Assembly: GCA_009692665.1 (NCBI GenBank)
Contig: SHYT01000010.1
Coordinates: forward strand, 1 to 57,558
DNA from: Dehalococcoidia bacterium
GTDB lineage: Bacteria > Chloroflexota > Dehalococcoidia > Lucifugimonadales > SHYT01
DNA: 57,558 bases
Direction of reading: 5' to 3'
The position numbers and the translations under genes are program-made. How positions within the stretch are numbered: position 1 is the first letter of the stretch; the number at the start of each line of letters is the position of its first letter. The notes under the pieces were generated by a model, which ran no database searches, was not told where the DNA came from, and worked only from the letters and a program-made list of their open reading frames with translations. Below, piece after piece: positions 50,758 through 57,558 of the stretch.

Positions 50758-51660
50758 ATGAGAACAGACGTCGACAGGTTTCTTCAGGCACTGGCAATTG
50801 AGAAGGGGTTCTCAGGCAACACCATCTCCGCGTACCGCAACGACTTGTACCAGCTTGCAGACTTTGTCTTGCATAAGGACAACATCGTATCGTGCAGAGA
50901 CGTGACGCCTGAGCTGCTGGCGCAATACGTGCTGAGCCAGCAAGATCGGGGCTACTCCCGTGCAACGAGAGCGCGGAAGATTGCGTCTCTCAAGTCGTTC
51001 TTTGAGTTCATGGCGAAGGAGGGGTCTATCGTCCAAAACCCGGCGCACGATATCTCGTCACCGAAGCTGGGACGGCGGCTGCCACACCCGATGTCAGAAG
51101 ACGACGCCACGAAGCTGCTGACAGAGGCATCGAACGGCGGCGGGCCGGAAGGGCTCCGCGACCGGGCGCTGCTGGAGCTGCTGTACGCGACGGGCATGCG
51201 GGTGAGCGAGCTGGTGAACCAGAACGTTGACCAGCTCCACCTGGTGGAAGGCGACGGATATGTGCGCTGCTTCGGCAAAGGTTCCAAGGAGCGCGTGGTG
51301 CAGATGCACAATGACGCGGTGAAGACGCTGAAGGCGTACATTGAGCAGGGCCGCCCGCAACTGGTGAAGAATCCGAATGAGAACGCCCTCTTTGTGAATC
51401 GCCGCGGTGAGCGGCTGACTCGCCAGGGGTGCTGGCTGCTGCTCAAGGAGCATGCGAAGCGCGCGGGCATTTCAAGCGCCATCAGCCCGCACACGCTGCG
51501 CCACAGTTTTGCGACGCACATGCTGCGCGGCGGCGCAACGCTCCGCCAGGTACAGGAGTGGCTGGGCCACGCCAGCATTACGACAACGCAGGTGTACACG
51601 CTGCTGACGGACCAGCACGTCCGCGATGAGTACGACAAGGCGCACCCGCGCGCGGTGTAG
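50758..51660 (+). CDS. Tyrosine recombinase XerC/XerD
   Basis: 300 residues of the site-specific tyrosine recombinase family. The N-terminal SAM-like domain (FLQALAIEKGFSGNTISAYRNDL) and a catalytic domain are present, with Arg in YATGMRVSELV, Lys in GKGSKERVVQ, HTLRHSFATHML, and the tyrosine in LGHASITTTQVYTLL. Length and lack of phage context support a chromosome-dimer-resolution XerC/D role rather than an integrase. No dif site was identified. Confidence 0.88.
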   Translation: MRTDVDRFLQALAIEKGFSGNTISAYRNDLYQLADFVLHKDNIVSCRDVTPELLAQYVLSQQDRGYSRATRARKIASLKSFFEFMAKEGSIVQNPAHDISSPKLGRRLPHPMSEDDATKLLTEASNGGGPEGLRDRALLELLYATGMRVSELVNQNVDQLHLVEGDGYVRCFGKGSKERVVQMHNDAVKTLKAYIEQGRPQLVKNPNENALFVNRRGERLTRQGCWLLLKEHAKRAGISSAISPHTLRHSFATHMLRGGATLRQVQEWLGHASITTTQVYTLLTDQHVRDEYDKAHPRAV

Positions 51661-51739
51661 GGCTGTGCCCTACGACCCACATTGCGGAAATGGATGAGCA
51701 TTGTGGGTCGGGATGAGGCACGCAGTTCGGTCTAAGACC

Positions 51740-51767
51740 GTAGGGGCGCAGCATGCTGCGCCCCTAC
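51740..51767. repeat. GTAGGGGC palindrome, copy 1
   Basis: A 28-base perfect palindrome with arms GTAGGGGC and GCCCCTAC around GCAGCATGCTGC. It lies after the recombinase gene and can form a strong hairpin. Confidence 0.9.
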
Positions 51768-51824
51768 GTCTTGCACACCTAATGGCTATGCGCCGGCGGC
51801 ACGGGCCGGACGGGCATTGGTGTT

Positions 51825-52493
51825 TTGCACGGCAGGGGAGCAAGCAGACGTGAGGCGCTACGGCTGCTTGCAGTGACGGCCGAGGCGGGACTGCCCAGCC
51901 TGGTTCTTAGCTATCGCAATGACCGCGATGCGCCCGCAAGCCCGGACGGGTTCTATCGCTTTGGGCAAACTGAGTGGGAGGATGTTGACGCGGCCGTGAC
52001 CTACGCCCGGCAGCATGGTGCGGAGAGCGTTGTGCTGGTTGGCTACAGCATGGGTGGCGGAATTGTTCTGAACTTCTTGTACCAAGCTCCTCAAAGGACC
52101 TTGGCCCGGGCCGTGATTCTGGACGCGCCGCTACTGGATTTCAGCGCGACGGTCGATTTTGGCGCCAGGCGGCAGCACGCTCCTGCGCTCCTGGCCTCGG
52201 TGGGCAAGTGGATTGCGGGTATCCGGTTTGGGGTTCCCTGGAACAACCTGGACTACGTCCGTTCTGCCGACCGGCTAAAAGTCCCGATTTTGCTGTTCCA
52301 TGGCGACGCGGACGAGACGGTGCCGGTTGAAGGAAGCGACCGGCTTGCGCACGCCAGGCCGGATCTTGTCCAGTACGTGCGCACTCCGGGCGCTCTGCAT
52401 GTGCGCTCATGGAACGTTGACCCACAAGTGTATGAGAAAACCGTCCGCGAATTCCTGGCGCGTGTGGCACAACCGGGCGTGCTGGCGAAGTAA
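51825..52493 (+). CDS. Alpha/beta-hydrolase, apparently truncated at the N-terminus
   Basis: 222 residues. The nucleophile elbow is LVGYSMGGGIVLNFL, the acid HGDADETVP and the His GALHVRSW. The oxyanion HGRG lies near residue 2. The frame is open only to 51783 and no good start exists, whereas relatives have ~60-80 residues before the HG motif. The palindrome at 51740 lies just upstream, so a 5' deletion is likely. The enzyme may be non-functional. Confidence 0.6.
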   Translation: MHGRGASRREALRLLAVTAEAGLPSLVLSYRNDRDAPASPDGFYRFGQTEWEDVDAAVTYARQHGAESVVLVGYSMGGGIVLNFLYQAPQRTLARAVILDAPLLDFSATVDFGARRQHAPALLASVGKWIAGIRFGVPWNNLDYVRSADRLKVPILLFHGDADETVPVEGSDRLAHARPDLVQYVRTPGALHVRSWNVDPQVYEKTVREFLARVAQPGVLAK

Positions 52494-52497
52494 TTCC

Positions 52498-53280
52498 CTA
52501 ACGCTTCGACAAGGGCAAGCGCGTATTGCGACGTTCCAGCGCGGCCTGGCGGGCGAAGAAGGCGGCAACACCGCGGACGTTGTCAGTCATAATGTCCGTA
52601 ATGCCGGCGCTGGTGAACTTTTCCAGCGCCCAGCGGTTGTTCAGGATGCCACCAAAGACCTTAAAGCCGTGGTCTTCCAGCCGCTGCCTGAGCGATGCGA
52701 GGCTGCCGTGGGTGACAGTGGCGTTGAAGAGTATGCCGCTGCCGACCATGCCTTCGATCCAGCCTAGCGAGACGCCGTAGCTGGAGCGCGGCATGCGAAT
52801 AGTGCGGGCCATAAGGGGCAACTCCAAAAACTGGACCACGCGCATGTCCGGGAACTGGTCCTGCATGCGGACGGCAGTCCTTATGTAGATGGAGAACCCG
52901 GTAACGTAGGCCTGGTCCCAGGACCTGCGCCGCTCCAGCGCATCGCCAACGGCGTAGACCATTGCTTCTGATGCGCTCTTGGTCTCCAGGAAGACGGGAA
53001 CCTTCTTGTGGCCGGCGAAGTCCAGCACCTCGTCCAGCGTAAGCAGACGCTCGGGGCCGGGGCCGCGCGCGTCGAGGAGCGTTGCCAGAGGAGTGCGGGA
53101 GATAGAGTGGCGTTTGCCGGACAGCATGACGCGGTCGTCATGATGTATGACGACTTGCCTATCGGCGGTGAGGCGCAGGTCACACTCAAATGCGGTGGCG
53201 CCGAGCTTGATGGCAGACTCGAACGCAGCAAGAGTGTTCTCCCGGGCCCCGGTACGGAGGCCTCGGTGACTGATAATCAT
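52498..53280 (-). CDS. Glycerophosphodiester phosphodiesterase family protein
   Basis: 260 residues of the GDPD TIM-barrel family (UgpQ/GlpQ-like). The active-site start is IISHRGLRTGARENTLAAF, then GATAFECDLRLTADRQVVIHHDD (Glu, Asp, His), and a C-terminal ITDIMTDNVRGV. It hydrolyses glycerophosphodiesters to glycerol-3-phosphate in relatives. I chose the ATG at 53280 because it gives the canonical N-terminus. There is no clear ribosome-binding site. Confidence 0.88.
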   Translation of the reverse strand: MIISHRGLRTGARENTLAAFESAIKLGATAFECDLRLTADRQVVIHHDDRVMLSGKRHSISRTPLATLLDARGPGPERLLTLDEVLDFAGHKKVPVFLETKSASEAMVYAVGDALERRRSWDQAYVTGFSIYIRTAVRMQDQFPDMRVVQFLELPLMARTIRMPRSSYGVSLGWIEGMVGSGILFNATVTHGSLASLRQRLEDHGFKVFGGILNNRWALEKFTSAGITDIMTDNVRGVAAFFARQAALERRNTRLPLSKR

Positions 53281-53708
53281 CTTGAGCAGGATAGAGCGGG
53301 AAGCCCAATTTGTCGAGGCACGGCACACGATTGGCTTCTTCGGCTGCGCCTCTAGAGACAGATGGGGCTTGGCGACGTTCGCTCCACCTGCATTTACGGC
53401 TTACTGGAGGCAGTAGCAGTAGTGTAGGGGCAGGTTTCAAACCTGCCCCTACACTACGCCGATACGGCAATCAGCAGGAAGATTTGGCGTCGCTGAAAAT
53501 TTGCCCTTCCTTCGCGATGACGGGCCGTTTCTGCGCGTAACACAGACTAAGAGGTTCCTCGGTAGGTCATGAATACAAAGGAGCTGCTTCCCTGCTAAGC
53601 TAGCCGTGCGAAGACTCCGGGTGGCAAAACACATTTCCGCAGGAGCGAAGTCGGCAGCGACCGGCTCAGTAAGACAGCGCATACCTAAACGACAACGGGA
53701 GGGTGGAC
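53281..53708. other. 428-bp intergenic region with a palindrome
   Basis: Lies between the divergent GDPD and cytidylate-kinase-like genes. It carries the perfect 39-base palindrome at 53419-53457 and otherwise no coding signal. Confidence 0.55.
53419..53457. repeat. GTAGGGGC palindrome, copy 2
   Basis: A 39-base perfect palindrome with 19-bp arms beginning GTAGTGTAGGGGC, around a single C. It shares the GTAGGGGC/GCCCCTAC core with the copies at 51740 and 54876 but has a different centre (AGGTTTCAAACCT). Confidence 0.93.
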
Positions 53709-54419
53709 ATGCCAATCATTACGATCAACGGCCTGCAAGGCAGCGGCGCCCTGGAAATTGGCCCCCTGGTGGCGCAACTGAGCGGCATGGACTATGTTGA
53801 CCGGCTGCTCCTGGCGGAGGCCGGACGGCGCGTAGGTGCGTCTGTGGCCGCGCTGACTGAGAAGGAGCAGCGGCTCCCCACAGTGGGCGAACGCATTGCC
53901 AGGCTGTTCCAGCGGGCGATGGCGCGCTCAGCACTGACCGGCACAGCAGGCGACCCGTTTTTCTTGCCGTCCCTTGAGGCGCTCCGGGCCAGCCCGTATC
54001 CTGAAACGCTCCACGAGCCCATCACACTCAGCCAGGAGATGGATGACGTACGCTTTGTGGAAGTGATCAGCGAGATAATCCGCGACCTTGCGAAGGAAAG
54101 CAACGTGGTGATCCTTGGACGGGCGGCGAACCACGTGCTGCGCGACTGGCCGGATGCGTTCCACGTGGGGATTGTAGCGCCACTGGAGTTCCGGGTGCAG
54201 ACGACCATGCGCCGTGAGGGTATCACCAAGAAAGCGGCGGAGAAGCTGGTGGACGAGGGGGAGCGAGCGCGGGCATCGTACTTCCGCAGGTTCTACAAGT
54301 CGGAGCCGATGGACCCCTTGACCTACCACATGGTGATCAACGGAGGAATGTTGCCATCGCAGACCACTGCCCGTGTTATCGTAGAAGCTGCAAAAGCAGC
54401 CTCAAAACCAGTATCCTAG
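53709..54419 (+). CDS. Cytidylate-kinase-like protein
   Basis: 236 residues of the cytidylate kinase-like family (PF13189 type). The P-loop-like segment is INGLQGSGALEIGPLVAQLSG, followed by a YVDRLLLAEA LID-type start, an RAANHVLRDWPDAFHV region and a C-terminal YHMVINGG. The P-loop lacks the usual Lys-Ser/Thr pair of GSGGS/T forms, so activity is uncertain. ATG at 53709, with GGGAGGG at 53697-53703. Confidence 0.8.
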   Translation: MPIITINGLQGSGALEIGPLVAQLSGMDYVDRLLLAEAGRRVGASVAALTEKEQRLPTVGERIARLFQRAMARSALTGTAGDPFFLPSLEALRASPYPETLHEPITLSQEMDDVRFVEVISEIIRDLAKESNVVILGRAANHVLRDWPDAFHVGIVAPLEFRVQTTMRREGITKKAAEKLVDEGERARASYFRRFYKSEPMDPLTYHMVINGGMLPSQTTARVIVEAAKAASKPVS

Positions 54420-54489
54420 AAGCGCACTTTGAAGAGGTAGCTGTCCTTATGACAAACGGACAGTGCACGCCATAGTTAAGGAGCAACCT

Positions 54490-54786
54490 ATGACCAACCG
54501 ACCACGCCGGCACCTGACGCGACGCGAACGGCGGATGCAGCACGAGCGCACTCCGGGCAGCGCTACGGAGATCATGGCGCCTGACGCACCGCAGACGGCT
54601 ACGTCACAAACGCTTCCTGCGGCGCGGGTGGCACGACCCTCGTCGGCCGGGAACAGCAGGGGAGCTACGCCTCGCCTGGAGGCGCACTTGCTTATGCCTT
54701 CGGTGGGCGGCGACCTGCGGCGTATTACTGTCGTGGTAGCCATCATCGCCGTCATCCTGGTAGTGATCACCATCTGGCTCCGCTAA
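54490..54786 (+). CDS. Small tail-anchored membrane protein, unknown
   Basis: 98 residues. The N-terminal half is basic (RPRRHLTRRERRMQHERT), the middle is disordered and Ala/Pro-rich, and the last 20 residues are one hydrophobic helix ending IAVILVVITIWLR. There is no signal peptide. ATG at 54490 with AAGGAG upstream. No family was recognised. Confidence 0.65.
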   Translation: MTNRPRRHLTRRERRMQHERTPGSATEIMAPDAPQTATSQTLPAARVARPSSAGNSRGATPRLEAHLLMPSVGGDLRRITVVVAIIAVILVVITIWLR

Positions 54787-54875
54787 GCAGGGCATTGCCC
54801 CATTCAATTTCGCCTACTCTCTCCTCAGGGACCTAACGCGCAATTGGCAGGCGCCTGTACCGCCGTACATAGGCT

Positions 54876-54901
54876 GTAGGGGCCAGGTAACCTCGCCCCT
54901 A
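54876..54901. repeat. GTAGGGGC palindrome, copy 3 (imperfect)
   Basis: GTAGGGGCCAGGTAACCTCG followed by CCCCTA. It shares arms with the copies at 51740 and 53419, with mismatches near the centre. Confidence 0.65.
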
Positions 54902-55065
54902 TTTTATGTGTGTTTTCTACAGGCAGTCCCATTGCGGGGATAGGGCGATTTCGCAAGGTAACCTGCTGGAATGCACAATGCTTGGATGGCGGGTAGCGAC
55001 ATGAGAGTGTTTTTATTGTCTGACCCTCGTTTGCCCCGGGAGAGGGACTTGGCCACAGGAGATGT

Positions 55066-56355
55066 ATGAGCACCGCAGCAGCTAAACGCCCCTCTCAAAC
55101 ATCCTTTGCATCGCTGAGAAATGCGAGCTTTGCCTGGTTCACCACGGCGGGCATGCTGTGGATGATGGCGGACAACATTGAGCACGTCATCAGCTACTGG
55201 GTGATTTTTGAGAAGTTTGGGTCGTCCATGCTGGGCGGCTTCGCGGTCATTAGCCACTGGGCGCCGTCTCTGTTCCTGGGCGTACACATGGGCGCGCTGG
55301 CAGACCGGTTCGACTGCCGCAAGCTGTTCCTGATTTCAATGGGCATGTTCGCGGCCGTGTCGGTGGCGTGGGCGTACTTCTTTCTGACGGGCACCATCGC
55401 CGTATGGCACGCCGTGGTATTGCTGACGATTCACGGCCTGGCGGGCGCTATCTTTGTGCCGGCCAGCCAGCTTGTCATCCACGATATTGTGGGCAACGAG
55501 CAGCTTCCAAGCGCGGTGCGGCTCACGGCCACGTCGCGCCAGGTGGGCCTGCTGCTGGGGCCGGCAATAGGCGGTCTGCTGCTGCTTGTCCTGGGGCCGG
55601 GTATTGGGCTGCTGGTCAACGCGTTCATTTATGTACCGATGATGTGGTGGTCTCTGCGAGAGACCTATACGGGACATGGCCACATGGAAGGGCGGGCAAA
55701 GGCCGCGGTGCGCTGGGGATTTGGCTCAGTGTTTGGCGTTATGAAAGAAGCGTCTAGCAACCCGACGATCTTGACGATGATTGTCCTGGTAGGGGTAACC
55801 TCACTGCTGGTTGGGAACGCATATCAAGCGCAGATGCCGCAGTTTGCCAAGTCTTTCCTTACGAGTAACGCGGGCGTCGTGTACTCGGTCTTGCTGGCGG
55901 CAAACGCGGCGGGCGCCATTGTGGGCGGACTGGCGATGGAGAGTGTATCGTTCCTGCACCCAACCCCAAGGAAGGCGACGGTTATGGCAGCGCTTTGGGC
56001 TGTCTGCATGGTAGTCTTTGCGGCGGCATCGCACTATCTGCTGGCGCTTGCTGCGCTGTTCGCTTCCGGAGTGCTGCTGATTGGTTTCACGTCGATGGCC
56101 ACATCGCTGGTGCAGCTGGAGGCGCCGGCGGCACGGCGAGGGCAAATTATGGGCGTGTTCAACATGTCCCTGAACGGGTTGCGCGTGGGCAGCGGCATTA
56201 CGGTAGGGTTTCTGGGAGCAGTCGTTGGCATTCACTGGTCGCTTGGGCTAAGCGCGAGCATCCTGCTCCTGGTGACAGCAGCACTGTTCCTCTATACCCG
56301 GAATGCACGAGCCCCCGCCGTCGCAATACCCGCATCCAACGTCGACCTCTGTTAG
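55066..56355 (+). CDS. MFS transporter (EntS-like)
   Basis: 429 residues with about 12 transmembrane segments, in two sixes separated near residue 210. Typical signatures: GALADRFDCRKLFLISMGMF (the MFS loop 2-3 motif), TATSRQVGLLLGPAIGGLL, and a second-half start NPTILTMIVLVGVTSLLVGN. Most similar in pattern to the MFS_3/enterobactin-exporter group; substrate unknown. ATG at 55066. It shares strand and neighbourhood with the YbaK-type gene, which is convergent. Confidence 0.88.
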   Translation: MSTAAAKRPSQTSFASLRNASFAWFTTAGMLWMMADNIEHVISYWVIFEKFGSSMLGGFAVISHWAPSLFLGVHMGALADRFDCRKLFLISMGMFAAVSVAWAYFFLTGTIAVWHAVVLLTIHGLAGAIFVPASQLVIHDIVGNEQLPSAVRLTATSRQVGLLLGPAIGGLLLLVLGPGIGLLVNAFIYVPMMWWSLRETYTGHGHMEGRAKAAVRWGFGSVFGVMKEASSNPTILTMIVLVGVTSLLVGNAYQAQMPQFAKSFLTSNAGVVYSVLLAANAAGAIVGGLAMESVSFLHPTPRKATVMAALWAVCMVVFAAASHYLLALAALFASGVLLIGFTSMATSLVQLEAPAARRGQIMGVFNMSLNGLRVGSGITVGFLGAVVGIHWSLGLSASILLLVTAALFLYTRNARAPAVAIPASNVDLC

Positions 56356-56359
56356 ACGG

Positions 56360-56854
56360 CTAGCCCGGAAGTCCAATGCCTCGCACAAACGTTACGTTCG
56401 GAATCTTCGCCAGCTCTTCCGGCCACGTCTTCAACTTCGCCCGCCGTGTCCCTGCGCCGAGCATCACGTAGTCCAGCGCGCCCAGCGTTTCATCAATGTA
56501 GATGGGCATCTCCGTCGGCAGCCCGATGGGCGTGACACCGCCAATCGCCATGCCCGTCAGCTCCACCGTCTCCTCCGCCGACGCGAACGACGCCCGCGAC
56601 GCTCCCATGAGCTTCCGCACCGCGTGGTTCACGTCCAGCCGGTGCGTGGCAGGCAGCACGCACGCGACGAACTGCTTGGCCCCGCGTGTGGACGTGACGA
56701 TAATGGCGTTCCCGCTCGTCTCCAATGGAAACCCGTAGTGCGCGCAGAACGTGGCGGTGTCCGCGTATTCCGGCTCCACGAACAGGATTTCATGCTTGAT
56801 GCCAAGCTCCTGCAGCGCCTTGGCGACACGCGGGTGCACGCGTGGTTGTTCCAT
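56360..56854 (-). CDS. YbaK/ProX-type aminoacyl-tRNA deacylase
   Basis: 164 residues. LFVEPEYADTATFCAHYG, AIIVTSTRGAKQFVACVLPATHRLDVNHAVRKLMG, and AIGGVTPIGLPTEMPIYIDE are diagnostic of the YbaK/ProX trans-editing deacylase fold. The tRNA specificity (Pro/Cys/Ala) cannot be assigned. The ATG at 56854 has AAGGAG 4 bases upstream; an open frame to 57028 has no family sequence. Confidence 0.85.
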   Translation of the reverse strand: MEQPRVHPRVAKALQELGIKHEILFVEPEYADTATFCAHYGFPLETSGNAIIVTSTRGAKQFVACVLPATHRLDVNHAVRKLMGASRASFASAEETVELTGMAIGGVTPIGLPTEMPIYIDETLGALDYVMLGAGTRRAKLKTWPEELAKIPNVTFVRGIGLPG

Positions 56855-57162
56855 GTGCTCCTTCTGGGGCTCCTTCTGGCTTGTTGCTGCCTCCGTATTT
56901 ACAGCGCTCGATGCGGAACAACGCAAGCTGCCAGAGCACCAGAATTGGCCCTGGTAGCTCTTGATGTCTGCTGCCTCAGTTACTCCGCCCATCGTTTTTG
57001 TGAGCGCGTGCAGATGGAATCGTCGCAACTGTGTGTAGCATCAGAAATGGTAGTCATGACTTTTGCACTTGCTTTGTTTCGGTCTTGATAGCAAAATAGG
57101 CGCAATATGCCAAAGCCCCGGAAAACGGAAGCCGTTCCGGACAGAGGATAGGCGAGTTAACA
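56855..57162. other. 308-bp intergenic region between YbaK-type and MFS genes
   Basis: Divergent promoters are expected here. I see no coding signal, hairpin or repeat. Confidence 0.4.
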
Positions 57163-57558
57163 ATGAACGAGAAAATGCGGCCTGGCCTACTCCCTATTGT
57201 AGGTGGAGTGCAGCCGGGGATGCAGCCAGGCGCACCTACAGCCGTTCAATCTAGCACAGACACCGGAAGCAACGGCGAAACACCGCCTGAGATGCTTGAG
57301 CCGCATGGTCCAAAGCCGCGCTTTCCCCTCCGCAACCTGAGCACGTTCGGATCGTTCCAAGTTCCGGCGTTCCGCTATTACTTCGCGGCCATGGTGGGCC
57401 AGGGCACCGCCATGAACATGCAGATGATGGCGCAGGCGCTGCTGGTATACCGCATTACCGGCTCCGCGACAGCACTGGGCATTATGTCGCTCGCCAGCGC
57501 TGTTCCCATGCTTGTGTTCTCGCTCATGGGCGGCGTCCTGGCTGACCGTCTCAAGAAA
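57163..57558 (+). CDS. MFS transporter, N-terminal part, cut by window end
   Basis: 132 codons are visible. About 65 residues of polar, Pro-rich N-terminal extension precede the first helix, LGIMSLASAVPMLVFSLMGG, and then VLADRLKK, the MFS loop 2-3 motif. Transport begins around AFRYYFAAMVGQGTAMNMQM. The family is EntS/MFS_3-like, as in the 55.1-kb gene. ATG at 57163; only a weak ribosome-binding site is seen. Confidence 0.8.
   Translation, partial: MNEKMRPGLLPIVGGVQPGMQPGAPTAVQSSTDTGSNGETPPEMLEPHGPKPRFPLRNLSTFGSFQVPAFRYYFAAMVGQGTAMNMQMMAQALLVYRITGSATALGIMSLASAVPMLVFSLMGGVLADRLKK

Noticed and set aside
50758-51660. Integrase of a mobile island
   Set aside because: No att-like direct repeats, phage genes or composition break; the sequence fits chromosomal XerC/D.
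51740-54901. CRISPR array from the closely spaced palindromes
   Set aside because: Only three copies, 1.5 kb apart, with differing centres and no spacers or cas genes.

Overview
The window is GC-rich (roughly 60% by eye) and gene-dense, and reads as chromosomal DNA of a free-living bacterium. The mix of housekeeping genes suggests an uncultured Chloroflexota (Dehalococcoidia/SAR202-like) genome: single-chain GlyRS, OGG1-type glycosylase, exonuclease-fused DinG, MmdA plus biotinylated PycB, and many short palindromic intergenic repeats. The taxonomic call is inference only. No phage, conjugative, CRISPR or rRNA locus was seen.

Layout. 1-9.1 kb is one minus-strand block: SRP RNA, ksgA, ispE, an ABM-like protein, a membrane protein, dinG with an exonuclease domain, an OGG1-like glycosylase, a FolM-like SDR, queD, queC and folE (cut by the window edge). 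It joins rRNA maturation, isoprenoid, repair and pterin/deazaguanine genes. 9.1-15 kb carries an orphan NMT1-like lipoprotein, a DUF2283 protein, lepA, an oppDF ATPase pair without permeases, and tRNA-Leu/tRNA-Lys behind a near-consensus promoter. 15.3-18.5 kb is thiL-tsaE-tsaB and a cysteine-free duplicated molybdopterin-fold protein. A frameshifted Gfo/Idh/MocA gene, ndk and rsfS follow. 21.4-24.7 kb is a tight mnmA-DUF5655-dinB-dinB-nitroreductase operon.

24.6-31.5 kb holds a Trm112-like protein, a CopD-like membrane protein, an SbcD-type nuclease, glyQS, a frameshifted membrane protein and an MBL-fold hydrolase, with many repeats between them. 31.6-35.8 kb is a Zur-regulated zinc uptake locus (zur, znuA, znuC and two different permeases). 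36.9-38.9 kb is a folP-GNAT-folK operon. 40.2-46.5 kb is a central carbon block: MmdA-like carboxyltransferase, a small coupled subunit, biotinylated PycB/OadA, isocitrate dehydrogenase and malate dehydrogenase. Together they could form a methylmalonyl-CoA:pyruvate transcarboxylase feeding malate. 47-49.7 kb has two tandem rlmN paralogues and a broken MATE-like gene. 50-57.5 kb has a tyrosine recombinase, a truncated hydrolase, GDPD, a cytidylate-kinase-like protein, two MFS transporters (one cut by the window end) and a YbaK-type deacylase.

The most unusual signals are the dispersed palindromes (one inserted in frame in the SbcD gene), the putative transcarboxylase operon with its small subunit, the cysteine-free molybdopterin-fold duplication, the ksgA gene with no ordinary start codon after the SRP RNA, the tandem rlmN pair, and a cysteine-rich N-terminus on a zinc permease. 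Three genes are broken by single-base frameshifts (19.6, 30.3 and 49.6 kb), which may be real decay or assembly errors.
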